Positions 1 to 11,100 of a stretch of 64,000 bases of DNA are shown here, piece by piece. The position numbers were made by a program, and so were the translations under genes. Source of the stretch: Luidia sarsii (taxonomy: Eukaryota; Echinodermata; Asteroidea; Paxillosida; Luidiidae). Below the pieces are notes generated by a model. The model saw only the letters and a program-made list of their open reading frames with translations, ran no database searches and had not been told where the DNA came from. The first letter of the stretch is position 1, and every line of letters begins with the position of its first letter. The stretch covers positions 26,983,939 through 27,047,938 of the forward strand of contig OX465104.1 of NCBI GenBank assembly GCA_949987565.1. The letters run 5' to 3'.

Positions 1-882
1 CTCCTGCGACGGTAACCCTCCAAACGAAACTGCCGTCTGTCAACTCCTGCGACGGCAACCCTGCAAACGAAACTGCCGTCCGTCAACTCCTGCGACGGCA
101 ACCCTCCAATCGAAACTGCCGTCTGTCAACTCCTGCGATGGCAACCCTCTAACCGAAACTGCCGTCCGTCAACTCCTGCGACAGCAACCCTCCAAACAAA
201 ACTGCCGTCTGTCAACTCCTGCGACGGCAACCCTCCAAATGAAACTGTTGTCTGTCAACTCCTGCGACAGCAACCCTCCAAACAAAACAGGCCGTCCGTC
301 AACTCCTGCAACGGCAACCCTTCAAACGAAACTGCCGTCTGTTGACTCCTGCGACGGCAACCCTCAAAACAAAACTGCCGTCCGTCAACTCCTGCGACGG
401 CAACCCTCCAAACGAAACTGCCGTCTGTCGACTCCTGCGACAGCAACCCTCTAACCGAAACTGTTTGCCTGTCAACTCCTGCGACGGCAAACCTGCAACC
501 AAAACTGCCGTCCGTCAACTCCTGCGACGGCAACCCTCCAAACAAAACTGTCGTCTGTCAACTCATGTGACTGCAAACCTCCAAACAAAACAGGCCGTCC
601 GTCAACTCCTGCGACGACCACCCTTCAAATGATACTGCCGTCCGTCGACTCCTGCTACGGCCACCCTGCAAACCAAACTGCCGTCTGTCAACTCCTGCGA
701 CGGCCACCCTGCAAACCAAACTGCCGTCCGCAACTCCTGCGACGGCCACCCTACTAACAAAGCTGCCGTCTATCAACTCCTGCGACGGCAACCCTCCAAA
801 TGAATCTGCCTTCTGTCAACTCCTGCGACGGCAACCCTCCAAACGAAACTGCCTTCCGTCAACTCCTGCAATGGCAACCATA
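1..882. repeat. 43-bp minisatellite, block I (right end of a larger array)
   Basis: About 20 head-to-tail units of 43 bp, cut by the window start. The units are of the 'edge' type: CAACTCCTGCGACGGC, then AACCCTCCAAACG, then AAACTGCCGTCYGT. Variation is mostly single substitutions, with occasional small indels near 440-470. The last recognisable unit fades at about 870-882 into an exon-like tail that ends in a splice donor. Edge-type units lack the TGTGAC variant, so both strands are largely free of stops here. I regard the resulting open frames as by-products of the repeat. Confidence 0.97.
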
Positions 883-932
883 CTTGAGGTGTATAAGGAG
901 CTCACCATTGCAGATCATACTGATCACTAGAG
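874..932 (+). other. Array right edge: exon-like tail with splice donor
   Basis: The array runs into CTTGAGGTGTATAAGGAGCT, then CACCATTGCAGATCATAC and TGATCACTAGAG, followed by GTAGGT at 933. The segment aligns with the 3' part of the first exon-like segment (E1) of the 1,076-bp module, which reads CTTGAGGAGTTTAAGAAGCT, then CAACATTGCAGATGAG and ACTAACTAGAG before GTGTGT. This makes the array end inside an exon with a donor on the plus strand. Use of the splice site is inferred. Confidence 0.6.
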
Positions 933-1063
933 GTAGGTCCCAGACAAAACGGTTTCTTAAGTTCTAATGTAACTCTTATTTGAGAATGTTGTCATGCTCT
1001 ACCCCCTTGATTGCCTCACATTTACCATGCTGTCATTCCTTGTCTTAATTCCTTCCTATTCAG

Positions 1064-1173
1064 TGGTGCAGCCTGGATTCTGAGAAGGGCCCAGGAAGAG
1101 GCTGGTTTGTGGAAATTGTGATTGAGGAAAACTGCAGTGACTGACATGAAGATGCTCCTGAGGTCATATTGAG
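1064..1173 (+). other. Exon-like segment T2 (penultimate exon), copy 1
   Basis: A pyrimidine-rich stretch ending in CAG (1061-1063) precedes TGGTGCAGCCTGGATTCTGA, and GTGAGT follows at 1174. The 5' half resembles the E2 segment of the 1,076-bp module (AGTGGTGCCAACAGGATTCTGA, here with substitutions, then GAGCCCAAGAAG). It contains stops in the frames I checked, so it is more likely untranslated or non-coding. The same segment recurs at 45144-45248 and 57814-57918 with the splice signals kept. Confidence 0.55.
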
Positions 1174-1593
1174 GTGAGTTTGTGCCTTGTAAGAATGACT
1201 TGTCATCTACTCATTCCGTACTCCTCCAGAGGCTTCAAATGTATCCTGCTTTGGGACTTTTTGTCAATTCTCTGACTAGCCCTACATGTATGTAGTGGGT
1301 TCTGAACTGAATGTTTACATCTTCCGTTGGTTTAAAAATCTTCCACTAAAACCTGGACTAAATCACCAAATCTGGCACTTCCTCTCACTTCATAGCAGTA
1401 GTGTCTATATATGAGTACTTTTCACTCATATCCACTTGCCATTTTGCCCGAATGCTGATCAAAACTCAAACTAAGAAATCCATCCCAACATAGTAAGTCT
1501 CACATCCTTATAATTTTCCTCTGAATCCCTGCACTCTGATCTTTAAGGAATACAATGACTAAGACATTTCTTCATACTTTTCTTTTGTCTCAG

Positions 1594-1805
1594 AATGGAC
1601 AACCTATGGACACCCAGGTGCAGCCAGATATCAGCTTTTCATCAGAGGCAGTGGAGAGGGACTTCAACTAGACGGCAGCCACAACCACTTCCTGAAAATT
1701 AGATTGGATCTTGGATATAACTTTAGATTATCCTTATTAATATTGTTTTATTAAAATTAATTCAAGTAGTTCATTGTATAATAAAAATAGAAAAGTTTCT
1801 CTGTG
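1594..1805 (+). other. Terminal exon-like segment T3 with polyadenylation signal, copy 1
   Basis: A 3' splice site (CTTTTGTCTCAG, ending at 1593) precedes AATGGACAACCTATGGACAC. About 190 bp downstream there is an AATAAA at 1780-1785, followed by a T/G-rich stretch. This is the layout of a last exon. Copies lie at 45669-45880 and 58339-58550 with the signal preserved. No open frame of note spans it. The exact cleavage point cannot be read from sequence. Confidence 0.5.
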
Positions 1806-3490
1806 GTTTTTTTGAAAACTAGTTTTCAACACTTATCCAAATTACATCCTCCAACTGCAGACATTGTTTCTTCTCTCTTTCCTATCTTTGCACCCACATC
1901 TTCTCTCAGCCAGGTCAATCATTGACCTATCTCTTTCATTTTTTTTTGCACCAACATCTTTCTCTCTACTCTCTCCCACCAATTGCACTCTTGCACTGTC
2001 ATCCTCAATGCATAGAAGAAACAAAGCCTGCTTGGTCATAGATTGATGGGATGATATTCTGAAATGATCATCTCAAAAGCAAAAGAAAAACTTAAGTACT
2101 TTGAGCAATCAAACAAATGTGTGTGCCACAGAGAAACTTGTTTATGGTTAATAATTATGGTATTGTTGTAATTTTGGTAATAGAATTTAAATAATTAGTG
2201 TTAATTAAGGTGGTACTTATATGTATTTAATCACATCAGTCAATTGGCCAAAAGAAGTATCTTCTCTCATCAGCTGTTCTAAGCTATGATGATTATAAAA
2301 TATCACAATTTGTTCTGTACAGAATATTAAAAGTTGAGATTGTTTAATGTTCATTTTAAGTTATAAGTAATATTGATGAATATTCATGACAATATTATGT
2401 AAACAGTACTGTTGATGCGTAGTAAGAAGCCCCTTTGACCTGGAGCTGTAATGCTTGATCGCTCTCAGGAGGGTCGGAAAGGAATTTTCAGATCATTTTT
2501 TTTGCTTTGAATGTTTGATCTGTTTTTCGCCTTTCCCAGTTCAAAGAGGGCGCCCTTTATCATACCGCTGGGAGCTATTGAATGTATAAAGGATTTCATT
2601 ATGATGTATAAGTGATAACTGAAGCTCTAACAAAGCCAACTTGATTCACAATAAAGAAATTGAAAAATTTGAAACTGATATCATTTTAATCTCCACTTTT
2701 TTGGGGTCATTTGATTTGTTTGTTTTAAGTGCTTAAAGTAGTAGTTCATTCTGAGATGATTTTGGAGGCACTTTGACCATAATTTATTGTATTAATTCAT
2801 AAACTTTTATACATAATTGGTAACCCACATTACCCTGTCTGGTGGCTATTCAAAGGAATCAACAGCATTACGTCACTATAGTCACATCCGCTAAGTCGAG
2901 TTGAAAAATTATTGGGTTGTTTTGATGAATATTATAGCCAAGTTGAAGAAAACTGTCTGAACTTGGAATTATGATCATTCTGTCCAAATGCAATTATTTC
3001 AAAATTAAACTGATCACTGGGAACTGTTAAAATCAAAATGGAAAATTACTAAGAAACATTTTACCAGACCGACACTGGAATGGAAGACCTGTGGTTTTGC
3101 GAACTACTCTCTTACCATCTGAATATCTCCATGCAGGGACCACGCCCCTGTTTTCATTCAGATAAATAAACAACCAATTGTTGCAAATCTCAGGATGCAA
3201 CGTTTTCAATTTAAGTCAAATAAATAAATAAAGGAAAGACATGACTATTAACTTTTTTTTTTAAATTTTCATTATGATGAACATGTATAGGCCTATAGTG
3301 ATAATATCTGAAGCTGGATGAATGCCAACTTAATAATTCACGGTACAGAAGTGGAACAATTGTTCATCTGCTAAGTTTGGGTTGTTTAATTTATTCGTTT
3401 TCAGAATGGGTGCAAACAGGCATCTCGTAGGAACCAATGCGTGCAAAATGAAAACACAAAAAGGATCCGCTGCTCTTTACTCCTCTTTCT
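1806..3490. other. AT-rich intergenic spacer, copy 1
   Basis: No gene seen. It holds a pyrimidine-rich stretch (about 1850-2000) and AT-rich sequence. Two diverged copies of one short sequence lie at about 2590-2665 and 3262-3350; both run TTCATTATGATG, then GTGATAA, CTGAAGCT and CCAACTT, and end near an ACAATAAAG or ACGGTACAG motif. An AATAAA occurs at about 2650. It sits between the terminal exon-like segment of one unit and the promoter-like segment of the next. Homologous spacers lie at 45881-47560 and 58551-60230. Confidence 0.6.
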
Positions 3491-3493
3491 TGG

Positions 3494-3606
3494 TGGCGCT
3501 CTTTATAATTTAACAGTCTGCATGATGACGACTTCCCAACCGTTGGTGGCGCTCTTTACAATTTACAGTCTGCCCAACTGACAACTTCCCAACTATTGGT
3601 GGCGCT
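3494..3606. repeat. Short tandem repeat around GGTGGCGCT, copy 1
   Basis: Three direct repeats of TTGGTGGCGCT, the first two followed by CTTTA, an AATTT-like stretch and ACAGTCTGC. Spacing is about 57 bp. They lie just upstream of the GCGGCCATTTT motif and the donor at 3765. The same array is present in the other two spacer copies (about 47573-47690 and 60243-60360). Confidence 0.7.
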
Positions 3607-3627
3607 ATTGAGTTTGTTTTGATCAGA

Positions 3628-3764
3628 CAGGCGGCCATTTTCAATTTTGCTGAACTCGACGTTAGTAGAATTCCTCGACAGTTTGATGTTTACCTCCTTA
3701 ATAAACTCACTCATGTTGCTATAATCCACATTACTGTTTGAGACCCATCCAGGAGTACAGTCAT
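3628..3764 (+). promoter_or_regulatory. Promoter / first-exon-like segment, copy 1
   Basis: The segment starts with GGCGGCCATTTTCAATTTTG, which contains a YY1-type CCAT core often found near metazoan start sites. It runs to TACAGTCAT followed by GTGAGT at 3765, a consensus donor. The next good acceptor is at 5143. I infer a short non-coding first exon whose intron carries the foldback element. No TATA box is evident. The start site is unknown. Confidence 0.4.
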
Positions 3765-3847
3765 GTGAGTTTTTGACTTTATTTTATACCTTTATCAAGT
3801 TTTTGAAGCCGATTTCGCCTGGTTGCGACAATCGCAGTGCCATTCTC

Positions 3848-4996
3848 AGTCCGAGTAACTTGGACCCTTACAATCGCTTTTTTTTTTTTTTTTTGAGGGA
3901 GTCGGACGATAGTAGGGTCCAAGGAATCCTGCTGGGAAACCCGATAAACTAACTATGTGTTCGACTCCATGACTACCCCCGACTAAAACCCCCAGATTTT
4001 ACCCCGAAAACACCCGTGAAACAGTCCCAAGCACCGATCTTTGGATTAAGTGAGAATTATTGATTTCAATACTGGTCATTTGTTTTACTCACGTTTGCGG
4101 CGGCCATCTTTGATTTCAAATCGAAACGGTAAATGTTTACGCATAAATCGATGATGTTTTGACAGGTCTGTGTGCGCAGTGGGTCTGTTTGAGTATGTGT
4201 GCGCACACACGCGTTGACTTCAATGGTCGCGCAAAACATCATCATTTTGACTAGAACCGAGTTAGTTAAAGACTGAGTTGACTGACACCCATCCTACATG
4301 TAGGTTGCCAAGGGTCGGAGACCTGAGGGTTACGGACCGCTATGTACACAAATCTGGAGAACTTTGTGTATTCAGAATTTTTCAGTCCCTTATGTCCCGA
4401 TTTCTCCCTTTTTTCATCCTTTTGAAAATCAACACACACAATCTAAGGACATGGATGTGATCTCAAATATACATCATACATGACTCACTGAAACACTGCC
4501 TGAAAAAAATCTGTCAAAATCTGCACCAGGTTCAGCATCTGAACCTGGCTCCTCAAGCAATCATCATGTAGACGGCTATTTCCTGTGTTGCAACTTGCAA
4601 TAACAGTACTTACATGCGTGATGCGCACACAGTGTGCAGGTCATCAGCCTGTGAATAGCAGACTTGTACACAACACATACAAGCATGCACGTACACGTAG
4701 TGTACATGTTCATGTACATGTACACTGTACATGCACACGCTGTATGCTGTACATGATGAAGTGCAGGTGGTTGTGGTCGCTGGAGTGTTTAGGTAACAAT
4801 TTTGTTTTGATCAGCGACACAAGGAAAAGTGTCTGCTGATCTGTTGCTAAGATCTTCCTGATCATGCTGATATCTTACAATTTGATTGAGTCTGCTCAAT
4901 TTCATCAAGTCTCCTCTTCACAGGGCGATGACCTACCGCTGCACAAAAATTTCAATTTCAAAAAAAGGCGACTTGTAAGGTCCCATTACTCGGACT
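3848..4996. mobile_element. Foldback/TIR transposon-like element, copy 1
   Basis: It is bounded by near-inverted ends: AGTCCGAGTAACTTGGACCC on the left and, at about 4968-4996, GGCGACTTGTAAGGTCC, then CATTACTCGGACT. The left part (T-run, ACCCCCAGATTTTACCCCG, GCGGCCATCTTTGATTTC) is shared with both arms of the inverted repeat at 28990-29873. There is no transposase frame, so it would be non-autonomous. I could not define target-site duplications confidently. It includes a GTACAT/TGTACA simple-sequence patch at 4690-4755. Confidence 0.65.
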
Positions 4997-5140
4997 AGGC
5001 TTAGCCATGTTATCCCACAATTTATGTACATTTACTGTTTAAAGTTAAGTAGTGCACTGGGCTTTATATTATATGCATTACCATTATTTATAAAAACCCA
5101 TGCAATTCTAATCCTTTGCTTTATTTTTCCTCTTTATTGC

Positions 5141-5147
5141 TAGTGGT
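5141..5147 (+). promoter_or_regulatory. 3' splice site opening array block II
   Basis: A pyrimidine-rich tract (TTTATTTTTCCTCTTTATTG) is followed by CTAG and TGGTGACTTCAG, and the first 43-bp units begin within about ten bases. The AGTGGTG just after the acceptor is shared with E2, with segment T2 and with the entry to block III. All of these segments therefore begin alike. Confidence 0.5.
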
Positions 5148-8100
5148 GACTTCAGTCAACTCCTGCAACAGCAACCCTCCAAACGAAACTGCCTTCTGTC
5201 GACTCTTTCGACAGCCACCCTCCAAAAGAAACTGCTGTCCAACAACTCCTGCGACGGCAACCCTCTAAATGAAACTGCCGTCTGTCAACTCCTTCGATGG
5301 CCACCCTCCAAAGGAAAATGGCGTCCGTTAACTTCTAAGATGTCAACCCTCCAAACAAAACTGTCTTCTGTTGACTCCTGGGACGGCCACCCTCCAAACG
5401 AAACTGCCGTCCGTTGACGCCTGCAACGGCAACCCTCAAAATAAAACTACCGTCCATCAACTCCTTCCACGGCCACACTCCAAATGAAACTACCGTCCGT
5501 CAACTCGTTCCACGGCCACCCTCCAAACGAAACTGTCATCCGTCGACTCCTGCGATGGCAACCCTCCAAACCAAACTGTCGTCTGTCGACTCCTGCGACG
5601 GCAACCCTCCAAACCAAACTGTCGTCCATCAACTCCTGTGACGGCAACCCTCTAAACAAAACTGCCTTCTGTCAACTGCTGTGACAGCAACCCTGTAAAC
5701 GAAACTGTCGTCTGTCGACTCCTGTGACGGCAACCCTCCAAACCAAACTGTCGTCCACCGACTCCTGTGACGGCTACCCTCCAAACCAAACTGTCGTCCA
5801 TCGAGTCCTGCGATGGCAACCCTCCAAACCAAACTGTCGTCTGTCGACTCCTGTGACGACAACCCTCCAAACCAAACTGTCGTCCATCGAGTCCTGCGAC
5901 GGCAACCCTCCAAACCAAACTGTCGTCCGTCGAATCCTGTGACAGCAACCCTCCAAACCAAACTGTCGTCCATCAAGTCCTGCGATGACAACCCTCCAAA
6001 CGAAACTATCAATTGTCGACTCCTGTGACAACAACCCTCCAAAGGAAACTGCCGTCCATCGACTCCTGTGATGGCAACCCTCCAAACCAAACTGTCGTCC
6101 ACCGACTCCTGTGACGGCTACCCTTCAAACCAAACTGTCGTCCATCGAGTCCTGCGATGGCAACCCTCCAAACCAAACTGTCGTCTGTCGACTCCTGTGA
6201 CAACAACCCTCCAAACCAAACTGTCGTCCATTGAGTCCTGCGACGGCAACCCTCCGAACCAAACTGTCGTCCGTCGAATCCTGTGACGGCAACCCTCCAA
6301 ACCAAACTGTCGTCCATCGAGTCCTGCGATGACAACCCTCCAAACGAAACTATCGTTTGTCGACTCCTGTGACAACAACCCTCCAAAGGAAACTGCTGTC
6401 CATCGACTCCTGTGATGGCAACCCTCCAAACCAAACTGTCGTCCTCGAGTCCTGCGACGGCAACCCTCCAAACCAAACTGTCGTCCTCGAGTCCTGCGAT
6501 GACAACCCTGCAAACCAAACTGTCGTCCATCGAGTCCTGCGACGGCAACCCTCCGAACCAAACTGTCGTCCGTCGAATCCTGTGACGGCAACCCTGTAAA
6601 CCAAACTGTCGTCCATCGACTCCTGTGACGACAACCCTCCAAACCAAACTGTCGTCCATCGAGTCCTGCGACGGCAACCCTCCGAACCAAACTGTCGTCC
6701 GTCGAATCCTGTGACGGCAACCCTCCAAACCAAACTGTCGTCCATCGAGTCCTGCGATGACAACCCCCCAAACAAAACTGTCGTCTGTCGACTCCTGCGA
6801 TGGCAACCCTCCAAACCAAACTGTCGTCTGTCGACTCCTGCGACAGCAAACCTCCAAACGAAACTGTCGTCCATTGACTCCTGTGACGGCAACCCTCTAA
6901 ACAAAACTGCCTTCTGTCAACTCCTGTGACGGCAACCCTGTAAACGAAACTGTCGTCTGTCGACTCCTGTGACGGCAACCCTCCAAACCAAACTGTCGTC
7001 AACCGACTCCTGTGATGGCAACCCTCCAAACCACACTGTCGTCCATCGACTCCTGTGACGGCAACCCTCCAAACCAAACTGTCGTTCGTCGACTCCTGTG
7101 ACGGCAACCCTCCAAACCAAACTGTCGTTCGTCGAGTCCTCTGACGGCAACCCTCACAACCAAACTGTCGTCCATCGACACCTGTGACGACAACCCTCCA
7201 AACCAAACTGTCGTCCATCGACTCCTGTGACGACAACCCTCCAAACAAAGCTGTTGTTCGTCGACTCCTGTGACGACAACCCTCCAAACCAAACTGTCGT
7301 CTGTCGAATCCTGTGATGACAACCCTCCAAACCAAACTGTCGTCCATCGAGTCCTGCGATGGCAACCCTCCAAACCAAACTGTCGTCCACCGACTCCTGT
7401 GACGGCTACCCTCCAAACCAAACTGTCGTCCATCGAGTCCTGCGATGGCAACCCTCCAAACCAAATTGTCGTCTGTCGACTCCTGTGACAACAACCCTCC
7501 AAACCAAACTGTCGTCCATCGAGTCCTGCGACAGCAACCCTCCAAACCAAACTGTCGTCCGTCGAATCCTGTGACGGCAACCCTCCAAACCAAACTGTCG
7601 TCTGTCGACTCCTTTGACGACAACCCTCCAAACCAAACTGTCGTCTGTCGACTCCTTTGACGACAAACCAAACTGTCGTCCTCGAGTCCTGCGACGGCAA
7701 CCCTCCAAACCAAACTGTCGTTTGTCGACTCCTGTGACGACAACCCTCCAAACCAAACTGTTGTCCATCGACTCCTGTGACGTCAACCCTCTAAACCAAA
7801 CTGTTGTCCTCGAGTCCTGTGATGGCAACCCTCCAAACCAAACTGTCGTCTGTCGACTCCTGCGATGGCAACCCTCCAAACAAAACTGTCGTCCATCGAG
7901 TCCTGCGATGGCAACCCTCCAAACCAAACTGTCGTCTGTCGACTCCTGCGACGGCAACCCTCCAAACCACACTGTCGTCCATCGACTCCTGTGACAACAA
8001 CCCTCCAAACCAAACTGTCGTGCATCGAGTCCTGCGACGGCAACCCTCCAAATCAAACTGTCGTCCGTTGACTCCTGCGATGACAACCCTGCAAACAAAA

Positions 8101-11100
8101 CTAACGTTCGTCGACTCCTGTGACAACAACCCTCCAAAGGAAACTGCCGTCCATCGACTCCTTTGACGGCAACCCTCCAAACCAAACTGTCGTCTGTCGA
8201 CTGCTGTGACGACAACCCTCCAAACCAAACTGTCGTCCATCGAGTCCTGCGACGGCAACCCTCCAAACCAAACTGTCGTCCGTCGAATCCTGTGACGGCA
8301 ACCCTCCAAACCAAACTGTTGTTCTCGAGTCCTCTGATGGCAACCCTCCAAACCAAACTGTCGTCTGTCGACTCCTGCGATGGCAACCCCCCAAACAAAA
8401 CTGTCGTCCATTGACTCCTGTGACGGCAACCCTCTAAACAAAACTGCCTTCTGTCAACTCCTGTGACGACAACCCTCCAAACCAAACTGTCGTCCGTCGA
8501 ATCCTGTGATGACAACCCTCCAAACCAAACTGTCGTCCATCGAGTCCTGCGATGGCAACCCTCCAAACCAAACTGTCGTCCACCGACTCCTGTGACGGCT
8601 ACCCTCCAAACCAAACTGTCGTCCATCGAGTCCTGCGATGGCAACCCTCCAAACCAAACTGTCGTCTGTCGACTCCTGTGACAACAACCCTCCAAACCAA
8701 ACTGTCGTCCATCGAGTCCTGCGACGGCAACCCTCCGAACCAAACTGTCGTCCGTCGACTCCTGTGACGACAACCCTCCAAACCAAACTGTCGTCTGTCG
8801 ACTCCTTTGACGACAACCCTCCAAACCAAACTGTCGTCTCTCGACTCCTTTGACGACAAACCAAACTGTCGTCCTCGAGTCCTGCGACGGCAACCCTCCA
8901 AACCAAACTGTCGTTTGTCGACTCCTGTGACGACAACCCTCCAAACCAAACTGTTGTCCATCGACTCCTGTGACGTCAACCCTCTAAACCAAACTGTTGT
9001 CCTCAAGTCCTGTGATGGCAACCCTCCAAACCAAACTGTCGTCTGTCGACTCCTGCGATGGCAACCCCCCAAACAAAACTGTCGTCTGTCGACTCCTGCG
9101 ATGGCAACCCTCCAAACAAAACTGTCGTCTGTCGACTCCTGCGACAGCAAACCTCCAAACGAAACTGTCGTCCATTGACTCCTGTGACGGCAACCCTCTA
9201 AACAAAACTGCCTTCTGTCAACTCCTGTGACGGCAACCCTGTAAACGAAACTGTCGTCTGTCGACTCCTGTGACGGCAACCCTCCAAACCAAACTGTCGT
9301 CCACCGACTCCTGTGACGGCAACCCTGTAAACGAAACTATCGTTTGTCGACTCCTGTGACAACAACCCTCCAAAGGAAACTGCTGTCCATCGACTCATGT
9401 GATGGCAACCCTCCAAACTAAACTGTCGTCCTCGAGTCCTGCGACGGCAATCCTCCAAACCAAACTGTCGTCCTCGAGTCCTGCGACGGCAACCCTCCAA
9501 ACCAAACTGTCGTCCATCAAGTCCTGTGACGACACCCCTCCAAACAAACTGTCGTCCATCGAGTCCTTTGACGACAACCCTCCAAACCAAACTGTCGTCC
9601 GTCGAATCCTGTGACGGCAGCCCTCCAAACCAAACTGTCGTTCGTCGACTCCTGTGACGGCAACCCTCCAAACCAAACTGTCGTTCGTCGAGTCCTGTGA
9701 CGGCAACCCTCACAACCAAACTGTCGTCCATCGACACCTGTGACGACAACCTTCCAAACCAAACTGTCGTCCATCGACTCCTGTGACGACAACCCTCCAA
9801 ACAAAGCTGTCGTTCGTCGACTCCTGTGACGACAACCCTCCAAACCAAACTGTCGTTCGTCGAATCCTGTGATGACAACCCTCCAAACCAAACTGTCGTC
9901 CATCGAGTCCTGCGATGGCAACCCTCCAAACCAAACTGTCGTCCACCGACTCCTGTGACGGCTACCCTCCAAACCAAACTGTCGTCCATCAAGTCCTGCG
10001 ATGGCAACCCTCCAAATCAAACTGTCGTCCGTCGACTCCTGCGATGACAACCCTGCAAACAAAACTATCGTTCGTCGACTCCTGTGACAACAACCCTCCA
10101 CAGGAAACTGCCGTCCATCGACTCCTTTGACGGCAACCCTCCAAACCAAACTGTCGTCTGTCGACTGCTGTGACGACAACCCTCCAAACCAAACTGTCGT
10201 CCATCGAGTCCTGCGACGGCAACCCTCCAAACCAAACTGTCGTCCGTCGAATCCTGTGACGGCAACCCTCCAAACCAAACTGTTGTTCTCGAGTCCTCTG
10301 ATGGCAACCCTCCAAACCAAACTGTCGTCTGTCGACTCCTGCGATGGCAACCCCCTAAACAAAACTGTCGTCCATTGACTCCTGTGACGGCAACCCTCTA
10401 AACAAAACTGCCTTCTGTCAACTCCTGTGACGACAACCCTCCAAACCAAACTGTCGTCCGTCGAATCCTGTGATGACAACCCTCCAAACCAAACTGTCGT
10501 CCATCGAGTCCTGCGATGGCAACCCTCCAAACCAAACTGTCGTCCACCGACTCCTGTGACGGCTACCCTCCAAACCAAACTGTCGTCCATCGAGTCATGC
10601 GATGGCAACCCTCCAAACCAAACTGTCGTCTGTCGACTCCTGTGACAACAACCCTCCAAACCAAACTGTCGTCCATCGAGTCCTGCGACGGCAACCCTCC
10701 GAACCAAACTGTCGTCCGTCGAATCCTGTGACGGCAACCCTCCAAACCAAACTGTCGTCCATCGACTCCTGTGACGACAACCCTCCAAACCAAACTGTCG
10801 TCTGTCGACTCCTTTGACGACAACCCTCCAAACCAAACTGTCGTCTGTCGACTCCTTTGACGACAAACCAAACTGTCGTCCTCGAGTCCTGCGACGGCAA
10901 CCCTCCAAACCAAGCTGTCGTTTGTCGACTCCTGTGACGACAACCCTCCAAACCAAACTGTTGTCCATCGACTCCTGTGACGTCAACCCTCTAAACCAAA
11001 CTGTTGTCCTCAAGTCCTGTGATGGCAACCCTCCAAACCAAACTGTCGTTTGTCGACTCCTGCGATGGCAACCCCCCAAACAAAACTGTCGTCTGTCGAC

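Noticed and set aside
1842..2046. Small overlapping frames on both strands in the spacer
   Set aside because: A low-complexity pyrimidine-rich tract with no family resemblance and frames not kept in spacer copies 2 and 3.
4585..4839. 84-codon frame with a VHVHVHCTCT-like patch
   Set aside because: It is translation of the GTACAT/TGTACA microsatellite within the foldback element.
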